Shown here piece by piece: positions 1-8,082 of a stretch of 41,135 nt of DNA. The stretch spans positions 1-41,135 of the forward strand of contig NZ_JADPUN010000251.1 in NCBI RefSeq assembly GCF_015690345.1, read 5' to 3'. Each line of letters opens with the position of its first letter. Position 1 is the first letter of the stretch. Position numbers and translations under genes: made by a program. The notes below the pieces were generated by a model. That model was not told the DNA's origin. It was given only the letters and a program-made list of their open reading frames with translations, and did not search any database. Source of the stretch: Plantactinospora alkalitolerans. Lineage in GTDB: Bacteria; Actinomycetota; Actinomycetes; Mycobacteriales; Micromonosporaceae.

Positions 1-1065
1 GTCGAGATGCGGTCGGCGGCGGCCGCGCTGGCGCTGCGGCGGCTGGCCGCGCGCACCGGTCGCAGCCGGCCGAGCGTCGTGCTCGCCGCCGTGTGCGCGT
101 TGCTCTCCCAGCGCACCGGGGCCGAGGATCTGGTCTTCCCCACCCTGGCCAACAACCGGGCCGAGCAGCACCTGCAGGGTTACATCGGTACCCTGGTACA
201 AACCGTGCTGACCCGGGTCGAGGTCGGTACGGCGAGCTTCGACGAGCTGGTACGGCGGGCGTGGCTGGCGGTGGCGGCGTCCAGCAGGCGTGGCATGTAC
301 GACGTGGACCGGCGCCGGGAGATCGACCGCCAGGTCAGCTCGGACCGCGGCATCCACTTCTGCTTCGAACCGCTGTTCAACAGCCCGCTCGTGGACCGGC
401 CCGACGACCACGAGCCGCCCGCCGCCGGACCGCCCGTGGCCGTGGCCGCGACCACGCTGGCGCGTCGACCGATGCGCCGCACGCTCACCCTGCTCCGCTT
501 CGACCTGCACGAGTACGACGACGTGATGCACCTGGAGCTGTGGACGGGCGACACCAGCCGGGTCTCCGCCGACGCGGCGGAGTCGATGCTCCATGCGCTG
601 GAGCGGCTGCTGGCAGTGGCTGCCGAGGGCGACGTGGACCACGAGCAGATGGCGCGGACGCTGGACCTGCCGCCGCTGTTGCCCGGTCCGGACCTGCTGC
701 GCGTCGACACGAGCTGGGTGGAACTGTCCGAGATGCAGCGGCTGCTGAATGACGCCTTCGGCCCCGGGCGGGCGCAGATCTTCCCGGAGGTGGGCGGCCG
801 GCAGCTCGTCGCATACGTGGCGGCGAGCGAGTCCGTGGCCACCCCGGCACAGGCGCACACCGACTGCATGGCGGCGCTGCCGGGGCGGCACACGGCAATG
901 GCGCCGCGCCACTACGTCCTGTGCCAGGTGGCGCCGGACGACCCGACCGACCCGGCGAACTGGCGGTCGGTGGTGAGCGAGGGTTCGGGCCGGACCGGCA
1001 CGGATGGCGGCGTGCCCCAGGCGCCGGACGTGGCACAGGCCACGCCGGCATCGATGAGCGGTTAG
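1..1065 (+). CDS. Stand-alone NRPS-type condensation protein, 5' end cut by window
   Basis: The reading frame is open from base 1 (the ATG at 7 is internal), so the N-terminal half, which would carry the HHxxxDG active-site motif, lies upstream. The visible part matches the C-terminal half of a condensation domain: a helix/loop that picks the partner carrier, then the floor-loop-like stretch around LVFPTLANNR and the following GYIGTLVQTVL. After the C fold (from about base 690) comes an approximately 110-aa tail resembling the small C-terminal subdomain of an adenylation domain (QLVAYVAASE, then RHYVLCQVAPDDPTDPANW). It lacks the A10 lysine and no carrier domain follows. The protein encoded at 32867-34768 has the same C-plus-tail design, so the two look paralogous. 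It ends 36 bases before the convergent glycosyltransferase gene. The role, amide or ester formation between carrier-bound acyl groups, is inferred. Confidence 0.75.
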   Translation, partial: VEMRSAAAALALRRLAARTGRSRPSVVLAAVCALLSQRTGAEDLVFPTLANNRAEQHLQGYIGTLVQTVLTRVEVGTASFDELVRRAWLAVAASSRRGMYDVDRRREIDRQVSSDRGIHFCFEPLFNSPLVDRPDDHEPPAAGPPVAVAATTLARRPMRRTLTLLRFDLHEYDDVMHLELWTGDTSRVSADAAESMLHALERLLAVAAEGDVDHEQMARTLDLPPLLPGPDLLRVDTSWVELSEMQRLLNDAFGPGRAQIFPEVGGRQLVAYVAASESVATPAQAHTDCMAALPGRHTAMAPRHYVLCQVAPDDPTDPANWRSVVSEGSGRTGTDGGVPQAPDVAQATPASMSG

Positions 1066-1101
1066 TCGGGTTGGCCCCGGCAAAGCCTGCCTCGGGTGTA
1101 C

Positions 1102-2031
1102 TCAGGCCGGAACGGGCCACACGGCCATGATCTCCCGGACCAGGGCGTGCTGCCCTTCGCGTTCCAGGGTGACCGCGAGCCGCCGGAGGAAGCGGGCGGT
1201 GAGGTCCGGTCCGGCGGAGGGGTCGAGAGTGCCCCGCTCGATGGCGATCCGCATCGCCTGCTGGAATCCGTCGGTCTCGACCTCCGCCTTGCGTCGGTAG
1301 TACCCGTCGCCGATCCGGCTGCGGTCGGCCGAGCCTCGGGTGTCCTGTGGGATCCGGTACCGGGCAGGTGTGTCGGGCAGGAAGGCAAACGCCGACCCGC
1401 CGGCCGACATTCGAAGCCAGGCGTGGGCGTCCTCGCAGCCACGTTCCAACGGGAACGGGTGGGCGAGGGCGAGGGGGGTACGCACCGCCACCGTGGAGGT
1501 CAGCGTCGTGTAACCGACCTCGGTTCCGATCGGAATCCACCCGTTCGGTCCGTCGACCGGCGTCTCGTGTGACTGGAGGATCTCCGCGACCGAGGGCGTC
1601 AGCCGCTCCACCGGAACCGGCCGGTCTTGTTCGTCGATGACCACGAAGGTGCTGTAGAGGAAGTCGACCCCAGGGCGCTCCTCGAACAACCGTCTGGTCT
1701 GCTCAAGGCGGCGCGGGTGGGCGATGTCATCGGCGTCCTGGAACAGCACGAACTCGCAGCCCCGGTGCGCCGCCCACCGGACCCCGAGGTTACGGCCGGC
1801 GCCCTGGCCCTGGTTGACGTCCTGCCGCAGGACGACGATCCGGTCCGGCGCCAGGCCGGTCAGGGACCGCAGTCGGTCGCGGGCCGACGGATCGGGTGAC
1901 GCGTCGTCGACGATCACCAGGACCCAGTCGTGGTCGGTCTGTTCCAGCACCCCGCGCACCGTGCGGTCGAGGTAGTCGGCGGCCACGGGGCTGTCACCGA
2001 GGTACGAGGTGACGAAGGCGGCGGAGGGCAT
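1102..2031 (-). CDS. Family 2 glycosyltransferase (GT-A fold, soluble)
   Basis: A 309-aa protein with the GT2 hallmarks: an N-terminal nucleotide-binding strand (VLVIVDDASPD, about residues 37-47), QGQGAGRNLG at 75-83, and the metal-binding DADD at 99-102. No membrane segment is visible, so it should transfer a sugar from a nucleotide-sugar donor in the cytoplasm. An upstream in-frame start would add ten residues, but the ATG at 2031 has a clear GAGGAG six bases upstream and starts right at the first beta strand, so I chose it. It is the last gene of the minus-strand sugar operon, 112 bases after the PIG-L gene. The acceptor may be the polyketide or a sugar already attached. Family assignment is firm; substrate is unknown. 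Confidence 0.85.
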   Translation of the reverse strand: MPSAAFVTSYLGDSPVAADYLDRTVRGVLEQTDHDWVLVIVDDASPDPSARDRLRSLTGLAPDRIVVLRQDVNQGQGAGRNLGVRWAAHRGCEFVLFQDADDIAHPRRLEQTRRLFEERPGVDFLYSTFVVIDEQDRPVPVERLTPSVAEILQSHETPVDGPNGWIPIGTEVGYTTLTSTVAVRTPLALAHPFPLERGCEDAHAWLRMSAGGSAFAFLPDTPARYRIPQDTRGSADRSRIGDGYYRRKAEVETDGFQQAMRIAIERGTLDPSAGPDLTARFLRRLAVTLEREGQHALVREIMAVWPVPA

Positions 2032-2143
2032 GTGAAACTCCTCAGTGTGGGCGGGTGACACCGGTCAGCGGATGGGGTGGTGGCACGCATCCGACGTGGT
2101 GGGTCGAGGCATGGGGCGCCGGCGCGGTGGGAGGTGGCAACGG

Positions 2144-2785
2144 TCAACCAGCCGTTCCCAGCCGGAGCATGAGTCTGTCGACGTCGAACGCCTCGGCGTA
2201 CCGGGACCGGCACTCCATCCCGCGCAACCGGGCCAGTCCGAGGAACACCTCGTCGTCCCACCAGTCCCGGGACGTCTGCGACGGGAAGCACTGCGAGAGC
2301 AGGGCGGCCTTGCGCCGGGCCGTCTCCACGGTCATCGGTACGTAGACCTGGCGGGAGGTGAGGTCACCGTCCCACTTGGGGATCTCGAAGTGCATGATCA
2401 CCGTGTCGCGGAAGGCGGTGGGCACCAGGTCGCCGAGCAGCCGATGGTCCTGGTGCTGATCGGTGCGGGCCGGGGCCAGCACGAGGTCGGCGTCACCGGC
2501 TCGGGCCGCGGCCTCGACGATGGCCTTGGTCTCGGCCCAGTACGCCGGCAGCCGACCGTCCGGAAGGCAGTGCAGATCGAACGAGACATCGGCGGTGGGC
2601 AGAAAGGCAGCCGCCGCGGCGCGGGCTTCGGCGTGTCGGTCCGGCGTGCCGGTGCACGTCACGTACCGCACCCGTACGCCCGGCGGCAGGCCGAGCAGCA
2701 GACCACCAGCTCCGATCTCGATGTCGTCGGGATGGGCGCCGATCGCGACGACCGATCGCACCCCGTCGAGCGGCAGAGAACGCAT
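2144..2785 (-). CDS. PIG-L/LmbE-family N-acetyl-sugar deacetylase
   Basis: A 213-aa protein of the zinc-dependent PIG-L family, which includes MshB and the deacetylases of aminoglycoside and glycopeptide pathways. The signature AHPDDIE (residues 17-23) supplies two zinc ligands and the catalytic Asp; DQHQDHR (109-115) supplies the second His cluster. Length is normal for the family. The ATG at 2785 overlaps the stop of the upstream nucleotidyltransferase (TGATG), which fixes the start and implies translational coupling. In this setting it most likely removes the acetyl group from an N-acetylated sugar, either at the nucleotide-sugar stage or after glycosyl transfer, exposing a free amine. The exact substrate cannot be read from sequence. 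Confidence 0.85.
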   Translation of the reverse strand: MRSLPLDGVRSVVAIGAHPDDIEIGAGGLLLGLPPGVRVRYVTCTGTPDRHAEARAAAAAFLPTADVSFDLHCLPDGRLPAYWAETKAIVEAAARAGDADLVLAPARTDQHQDHRLLGDLVPTAFRDTVIMHFEIPKWDGDLTSRQVYVPMTVETARRKAALLSQCFPSQTSRDWWDDEVFLGLARLRGMECRSRYAEAFDVDRLMLRLGTAG

Positions 2786-3600
2786 CAGCCGGTCACCAGC
2801 ACCCGTCCCGCCGTGAGCACCGGCTGGCGGCGGTTCCAGAGCATCCACGGGCACGCCCCACGCTGGTACATGTCGACCAGTTCCGCGCGGTCCTTGAACG
2901 TGTCGACAGCCCGCCAGAACCCGGTGTGCCGCTGGGCCAGCACTCCGCCGCTCGGGATGAGTCGGTCCAGCGCGTGTGGCACCAGGTCCTCGCCCGGCCA
3001 CAGAACGTCGAAGATCTCGGGACGGAAGATGAAGTATCCGCCGTTCTCCCACTGCGCCAGCTCGCGGACCGGCTGGATCCCGGTCACGGCACCGGACGTG
3101 GCCAGGTGGACGACGTGGTGGGTGGAGGCCGGCGGTACCGCGAGCAGGCTCGCCGTGGCCGATCCGCGCCGAAAGCGGTCGATCAGGGTGGGCAGGTCGG
3201 CGTCGGTGAGCGTGTCGGCGTAGTTGGCGAGAAACACCGGTTCGTCGGCGACCTGCTCGCGGACCCGCATCAGCCGCTCGCCCACCGTCGAGTTCGGGCC
3301 GGTGTCGATGAAGGTGATGTGCCAGTTGGTGATGTCGGTCGAGAACAGCTGGATGTCGCGACCGTTGGCCAGGCTGAAGTCGTTGGACTGGGTCTCGTCG
3401 TAGCGCAGGAAGTAGTCCTTCACCGCCGCGGCGCCGTAGCCGAGGCACAGGACGAAGTCGGTGAACCCGAAGTGGGCGTAGTAGCGCATCACGTGCCACA
3501 GCAGCGGCCGGTTGCCGATCATCACCATCGGCTTGGGCGTGGCATCGTCCTCACCACGCATCCGCTGGCCACGACCGCCGCAGAACAGTACGACCTTCAT
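2785..3600 (-). CDS. Sugar-phosphate nucleotidyltransferase, glucose-1-phosphate cytidylyltransferase-like (RfbF type)
   Basis: A 271-aa protein opening with the nucleotidyltransferase signature (GGRGQRM at 8-14, then TPKPMVMIGNRPLLWH). The pattern PKPMV-IG-P-LWH-M-YY and the total length fit the RfbF/CDP-glucose pyrophosphorylase group better than the longer dTDP-glucose RmlA enzymes. It should activate a hexose-1-phosphate to an NDP-sugar, probably a CDP-sugar, for the flanking glycosyltransferases. The ATG at 3600 overlaps the stop of the FAD protein (ATGA), with a G-rich Shine-Dalgarno run about nine bases upstream. No sugar 4,6-dehydratase or aminotransferase is encoded in this window, so any modifying enzymes lie outside. 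Nucleotide preference is inferred by similarity only. Confidence 0.82.
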   Translation of the reverse strand: MKVVLFCGGRGQRMRGEDDATPKPMVMIGNRPLLWHVMRYYAHFGFTDFVLCLGYGAAAVKDYFLRYDETQSNDFSLANGRDIQLFSTDITNWHITFIDTGPNSTVGERLMRVREQVADEPVFLANYADTLTDADLPTLIDRFRRGSATASLLAVPPASTHHVVHLATSGAVTGIQPVRELAQWENGGYFIFRPEIFDVLWPGEDLVPHALDRLIPSGGVLAQRHTGFWRAVDTFKDRAELVDMYQRGACPWMLWNRRQPVLTAGRVLVTG

Positions 3601-5192
3601 CGATGTAGACCCCCCCGTGACGGGCCCGGCGCGTCGACGCCGAGCCTCGTGCGGATCTCGCCGGCCACCCGTTTCGCCAGGACGTGGATCCGCGGAACGT
3701 TCTCGAGCGACCAGATCTGATCCGCGCCGCGGGAGGTACCGGCGAGCAGTGGGCCGAGGACGAACAGCCCGGGCGCCGCCTCGAGCCGTTCGTTGACGTC
3801 CAGTCCGCGAAAGGACGGGTTCGCGGTGACGGTGCCCGTGGCGAGCAGGTCCCGTAGCAGCGGACCGGCTGCGGTGCGGACGTCGGCGAACCCGCGGCAG
3901 TCGATCACCGCCACCGCCGGCAGTCGGGTGTCTCCGGCCGTGACGACGAGTTGCCCGGCCGGTCCGGGCGCCACGTCGGTCACGGCGGCGCGGCCGAGGC
4001 TGAGCCGACCGGCCGCCACGAGCCGGCGGATGGCCAGCGCGTAGTCGGTCGAGGTGTGCCGAATGGCCCGGCGGTACCGGGGCGAGTCGGTCTCCACGAA
4101 GCGACGGACCTGCGTCGGTGGCAACTGGGGCAGGGCGCTCCCGAACGCGGCGCCCAACGCCGGCAACATGTCCACGATCGTGTAGCCGCGGTCGCGGCCG
4201 GCGGCGACGTCGCGGATCACCGCCTCCACCAGTTCCGCCGAGGATGGCGGCTCCGTGCCGGCCGCCCAGACGGTTTCGAGGCCGGACAGTTCGCGGCAGG
4301 TGAAGGGCTCGGCGATGCCCGAGGGCAGCCCGTCCGGAAGGCGGCCGCTGCGGGACAGCACCACGACGTCGCTGGCGACCGTACCCTCCAAGAGGTACAG
4401 CACCTCGCAGGCGGCCGCCGCCGAGCCGAGGACCACCACCCGGCGGCAACCGTCATCCGGGGCGGCCAGCAGCCGGCTCAGCCGAGCCCGGAACGTCGGC
4501 ACCTCGCGCGCCTGCGAGTAGCTGAAGAAACCCGGGTGGTCGGCCACGGGCGGTGGCGGGGGCAGCGGACTGCCCAGCCCGAGAAGCGCCGTGTCGACGG
4601 CGATCGGAGCGGGCGCGTCGAGGACCGTCAGCAGCCAGCCGTCGCCGGCCGCACGGACCGTCCGCACCTCCCCGGTCAGCACCCGCACCGGCACGCCTCG
4701 GGCCGCGAGCCGGCGCCGGGCCGCCGCGAAGCGCTGCCGGAGGAACTCACCGAGCAGGACCCTGGGCAGGAACAGGTCATCGAACCGGTCCTGACACAAC
4801 TGGTCGGCGTGGTCCGCCAGCCACGCCGCGACCAGCGGTTCCGGATCGGCAGCGAGGTCCGCCACCCACCGCTTGCGGTGGGTGGCGAGCCAGTGTGCGA
4901 ACCCGATGCCGGTGGAGTCGATCGCGGCCAGCCGGTCGTTGAGCAGCAGGGCGGCGCTGGTCCCGGCGGCATGGGGTTCGCCACCCCCGGTCTCCCCGTT
5001 GCGGTCCAGCAGGATGACCTCCCACGGCACGGGGGCGCCCGTGGCCGGAAGCTCGTCGGCCAGCGCCGCCAGCACGCTGGCCGCGACCGGACCTCCACCG
5101 ACCAGGGCCAGCCGGCGTACGCCAACCGACGCCGCCGGCCCCTGCGCGCCGGGGCCGGTCGGTTCGGCACGCGGCCGCACGTCCGTGGACAT
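3597..5192 (-). CDS. FAD/NAD(P)-binding protein (NAD_binding_9/COG4529-like)
   Basis: A 531-aa protein with an N-terminal dinucleotide-binding fold (RRLALVGGGPVAASVL, about residues 26-41, with the GxGxxA glycines). A second Rossmann motif lies in the middle (RVVVLGSAAAACEVLYLLE). It resembles the poorly characterised FAD-NAD(P)-binding family that is distantly related to ornithine/lysine N-hydroxylases and Baeyer-Villiger-type monooxygenases. The ATG at 5192 overlaps the stop of the membrane glycosyltransferase (TGATG); a TTG one codon earlier is less likely. It overlaps the nucleotidyltransferase by four bases. Its place in the sugar operon suggests oxidation of a sugar, possibly an amine, but that is a guess. 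The reaction is not identifiable from sequence. Confidence 0.7.
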   Translation of the reverse strand: MSTDVRPRAEPTGPGAQGPAASVGVRRLALVGGGPVAASVLAALADELPATGAPVPWEVILLDRNGETGGGEPHAAGTSAALLLNDRLAAIDSTGIGFAHWLATHRKRWVADLAADPEPLVAAWLADHADQLCQDRFDDLFLPRVLLGEFLRQRFAAARRRLAARGVPVRVLTGEVRTVRAAGDGWLLTVLDAPAPIAVDTALLGLGSPLPPPPPVADHPGFFSYSQAREVPTFRARLSRLLAAPDDGCRRVVVLGSAAAACEVLYLLEGTVASDVVVLSRSGRLPDGLPSGIAEPFTCRELSGLETVWAAGTEPPSSAELVEAVIRDVAAGRDRGYTIVDMLPALGAAFGSALPQLPPTQVRRFVETDSPRYRRAIRHTSTDYALAIRRLVAAGRLSLGRAAVTDVAPGPAGQLVVTAGDTRLPAVAVIDCRGFADVRTAAGPLLRDLLATGTVTANPSFRGLDVNERLEAAPGLFVLGPLLAGTSRGADQIWSLENVPRIHVLAKRVAGEIRTRLGVDAPGPSRGGLHR

Positions 5193-6877
5193 CAACCTGC
5201 CTCGCCCGGACGGTCTGCCGCAGCGGGCGCGGGTCGGCCGTCCCGGTCCGGTGACAGGGGCGGACGGGCCAGTCGGTGCGGCGGGCCCAGCTCACCCGCC
5301 GCCAGTCGGTCCAGCACCCAGTCGACCCGAGCGGCGCCAGCCAGTCCGGTACCGGGCTCGGTTTCCCGAGCCCGTTCGAAACGCCGGAGGTAGCCGAGGA
5401 ACAACGCGAGTCCCGCCGCCTGGTAGAGCGCGACGGAGACGTTCCATCCCACCTGTGCCGACCAGCCGGCGCCCGGCCGGAGTGCCCAGCCCACGCTGCC
5501 CAGCGCTCCGGCAAGCAGCATCGGCAGCACCCACCGGGCCCAGTGCCGGTCGACCCGTACGCCGTCCTTACGCGACCAGGCGAACTCCCGGGTCCGGACC
5601 AGCACGCCGAGCGCGCCGCTGACGAGAGCCGGCATGACCCCCCAGGCGTACGCCTCCAGGTACCGCGCCAGCGTGGTCCCCCGGTGCAGCGCCACGGTGA
5701 CCGCGAGACTCAGCAGGTACCAGCCGACCCATACCGGACCGAAGACCAGGTACGGCACGGTCACCGGGCTCTCCCCGGTGAGCAGGATCGCCATCGGCAC
5801 CAGCAGCAGGCCCAGCCGGGCCAGGCCGGCGAACTGACCCAGCAGGTAGCCGAGGAACACCAGCCGGACCCGAAACGACAGACCTGCGGTGCGCAGCGGG
5901 GAGTCCGGTGAGCGGACGAGCAGTTCCAGCGCGCCGGCGGCCCAGCGGCGCCGCTGGGTGTGGTACTCGCGGAAGCTGGTCGCCTCGAGACCGAAGGCCA
6001 ACGGCTCCGGAACGGATACGGCGGTCCATCCCCGCGCGTGCAACCGCAACGAGGTGTGTACGTCCTCCGTCACGCTGCCCTCGGCGAATCCCCCGATCTC
6101 GTCGAGCGCGGCACGGCGTAGCACCGCCGTCGAGCCCATGAACATCGGTGCCCGGACGGCGTTGCGTGCGAGTTGCTGGCACAGGTAGAACGGGTACTGC
6201 TCGTTCCAACCGGTGGGGTTGTCCCGCAGCGGGCGGAACAGGAACGACCCCGTGTTGTAGTAGGTCTGTGGGGCCTGGACGTAGGCGACCCGGGAGTCGT
6301 CGAAGTAGCCGACCACGTGGTCGAGCAGGTCGGGCCGGGCGATGTGGTCCGCGTCGAGGACGAGGACGAGGTCGGCGTCGGTGTGCCGCAGCCCGTTGTT
6401 GAGGTTGCCTGCCTTGGCCGCCATGTTCGTGCCACGGGGCAGATAGGTGACGTCGTACCGGCGGCACAGGTGACGTACCTCGGACCGTTCGGCGTTCCCG
6501 AGCAGCAGGACCCGTCGGACGCCCCGAATCCGGCGCGCGGCGATGACCGTCGGCTCGATGATGGCGACGTCCTCCAGGTGCGTCGGGAGCAGGCAGTCGA
6601 TGACGAGCCCGTCCTTCTCCGCCGGGCCGGGTCGTGGCACGTACAGCCGCCGGGCGGGAAGCACGCCAGCGGCGGTGACCAGGACCGCCACCAGGTCGAC
6701 CGCGAGGGCGACGGGGCCGAGCACGGTCGTCGGGTCGGTCCAGACGATCCGCACGCAGAGGTACGGCACCAGCAGGACTGCCCAGGCCCGGTACAGGACC
6801 GAGCGGTGCCAGGGATCCGCCACCTGTCGGTATCGCACCACGCGGCCGGACGGGTCCGGCCGGACAACTTGTTCCAT
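5192..6877 (-). CDS. Membrane-bound family 2 glycosyltransferase (cellulose synthase-like)
   Basis: A 561-aa integral membrane protein. Two N-terminal membrane segments (about 30-75) precede a cytoplasmic GT2 catalytic domain with DAD (175-177), TED (270-272) and QRRRW (308-312), the D,D,D,Q(Q/R)xRW set of processive GT2 enzymes. Four or five further membrane helices follow. The ATG at 6877 has an AAGG-type ribosome site upstream and marks the beginning of homology; longer upstream extensions lack such a site. It is the first gene of a five-gene minus-strand operon with near-zero spacing. Enzymes of this type polymerise or transfer sugars at the membrane, so the operon could serve an envelope glycan or a glycosylated product. 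Divergent to the E1alpha gene. Confidence 0.85.
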   Translation of the reverse strand: MEQVVRPDPSGRVVRYRQVADPWHRSVLYRAWAVLLVPYLCVRIVWTDPTTVLGPVALAVDLVAVLVTAAGVLPARRLYVPRPGPAEKDGLVIDCLLPTHLEDVAIIEPTVIAARRIRGVRRVLLLGNAERSEVRHLCRRYDVTYLPRGTNMAAKAGNLNNGLRHTDADLVLVLDADHIARPDLLDHVVGYFDDSRVAYVQAPQTYYNTGSFLFRPLRDNPTGWNEQYPFYLCQQLARNAVRAPMFMGSTAVLRRAALDEIGGFAEGSVTEDVHTSLRLHARGWTAVSVPEPLAFGLEATSFREYHTQRRRWAAGALELLVRSPDSPLRTAGLSFRVRLVFLGYLLGQFAGLARLGLLLVPMAILLTGESPVTVPYLVFGPVWVGWYLLSLAVTVALHRGTTLARYLEAYAWGVMPALVSGALGVLVRTREFAWSRKDGVRVDRHWARWVLPMLLAGALGSVGWALRPGAGWSAQVGWNVSVALYQAAGLALFLGYLRRFERARETEPGTGLAGAARVDWVLDRLAAGELGPPHRLARPPLSPDRDGRPAPAAADRPGEAG

Positions 6878-7125
6878 GAGACCGCCTTGTCGTCGCGGCC
6901 CGGATGACGGCCTTGGATCCGCGGCGATCCGGTACGCCGCCCAGCCCGAAGCCAGATCAATCTCTGCGACGGCCGATCGGAGTGTCAAGGCCGCCGGGGC
7001 AGGTGATGGACGGGTGAGGCAGGCACGAACCGGCTGGCCGGATGTGGCCACCGGAGCTGTGTAGACGCGGTGTACCTGCACTCGGCAGCCTGTCGGCACG
7101 GGCGTCGCACGACGGGGAGGTGGCG
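6878..7125. promoter_or_regulatory. Divergent intergenic region between the sugar operon and the E1/E2 operon
   Basis: 248 bases separate two divergent start codons. On the minus strand a perfect -35 TTGACA sits at 6988-6983, followed 18 bases later by GAGATT (6964-6959), a weak -10. This would give a leader of about 75 bases before the glycosyltransferase ATG. No convincing plus-strand promoter was found. The plus-strand gene has a strong GGGGAGG ribosome site at 7114-7120. Confidence 0.4.
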
Positions 7126-8082
7126 ATGGATACCCGATCACGGGTGTCCTGGTCGGCGGAGTCGACTGGACCTCCAGACGGCCCTGCGGTCCCGCTGTCC
7201 CTGGACCCCACCGACCTCGACATGCTCCTGCTGATCCGGCATGTCGAACTCGGTCTGCTCAAGCTGTTCGCTGCCGGGCACCTGGGTGGTACGACGCACA
7301 CCTGCCTGGGGCAGGAGTACGTTCCGGTGGCCCTGAACCCGTTGCTGCAGCCGGCATTCGTGTTCAGCAACCATCGGGGCCACGGTCACTACCTCGCCCA
7401 GTTCGGTGACGTCGCCGGACTGATCGCCGAGGTGACCGGCCGGGAGGGTGCCGTCTGCGGCGGCCGTGGCGGAAGCCAGCACCTGTACCGGACCGGCTTC
7501 TGTTCGACGGGCGTGCAGGGCGAAAACGTCCCGGTCGCCCTCGGCGCCGCACTGCACTTCCGGACGTCCGGCTCGGATTCGCTGGCGGTCGCGTACATCG
7601 GCGACGGCACGTGGGGTGAGGGCGTGGTGTACGAGGCACTCAACATGGCGCGGCTGTGGCGGGCGCCGCTCGTCGTGGTCGTGGAGAACAACGGCATCGC
7701 GCAGACCACGCCGACGTCGCGGGCGATGGCGGGATCGATCGCCGCCCGGGCTGCCGCCTTCGACGTGCGGTACGCCCACGTCGCCGTCAACTGTGTCCGT
7801 ACGATCCGGGCCGAGCTGGCCGAGCCGCTGCGGCAGACCCGGGCCGGCGCGGGCCCGCTGGTCATCGAGTTCCGCACCGACCGACTCGGACCTCACAGCA
7901 AGGGCGACGACACCCGCGATCCGGCGGTGGTGCGCGAGCTGTGGGAACGGGACTGGGCGGCCGGCTACGCCCGGGCCTATCCCACCGAGTTCGCCTCGGC
8001 CGACGAGCGGCAGCGGGAGTTCGTCGCCGCGGTGACCGCCGAGGTGCTCGCCCGGCCACTCGTCGGGTCGGCCGCCGGATGA
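7126..8082 (+). CDS. 2-oxoacid dehydrogenase E1 component, alpha subunit (thiamine diphosphate-dependent)
   Basis: A 318-aa E1alpha subunit. The thiamine diphosphate/Mg motif runs from GDG (159-161) to ENN (187-189) with the normal spacing. SNHRGHGHYLA (81-91) and GGRGGSQHL (112-120) match the AcoA/PdhA-type alpha chain. With E1beta it decarboxylates a 2-oxo acid and passes the acyl group to lipoyl-E2. The ATG at 7126 has GGGGAGG five bases upstream; the 28 extra upstream residues in frame look non-coding. First gene of a seven-gene operon. No E3 (dihydrolipoamide dehydrogenase) is encoded here, so a housekeeping E3 would be needed. The oxo-acid substrate (pyruvate, branched-chain or other) is not evident. 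Confidence 0.9.
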   Translation: MDTRSRVSWSAESTGPPDGPAVPLSLDPTDLDMLLLIRHVELGLLKLFAAGHLGGTTHTCLGQEYVPVALNPLLQPAFVFSNHRGHGHYLAQFGDVAGLIAEVTGREGAVCGGRGGSQHLYRTGFCSTGVQGENVPVALGAALHFRTSGSDSLAVAYIGDGTWGEGVVYEALNMARLWRAPLVVVVENNGIAQTTPTSRAMAGSIAARAAAFDVRYAHVAVNCVRTIRAELAEPLRQTRAGAGPLVIEFRTDRLGPHSKGDDTRDPAVVRELWERDWAAGYARAYPTEFASADERQREFVAAVTAEVLARPLVGSAAG

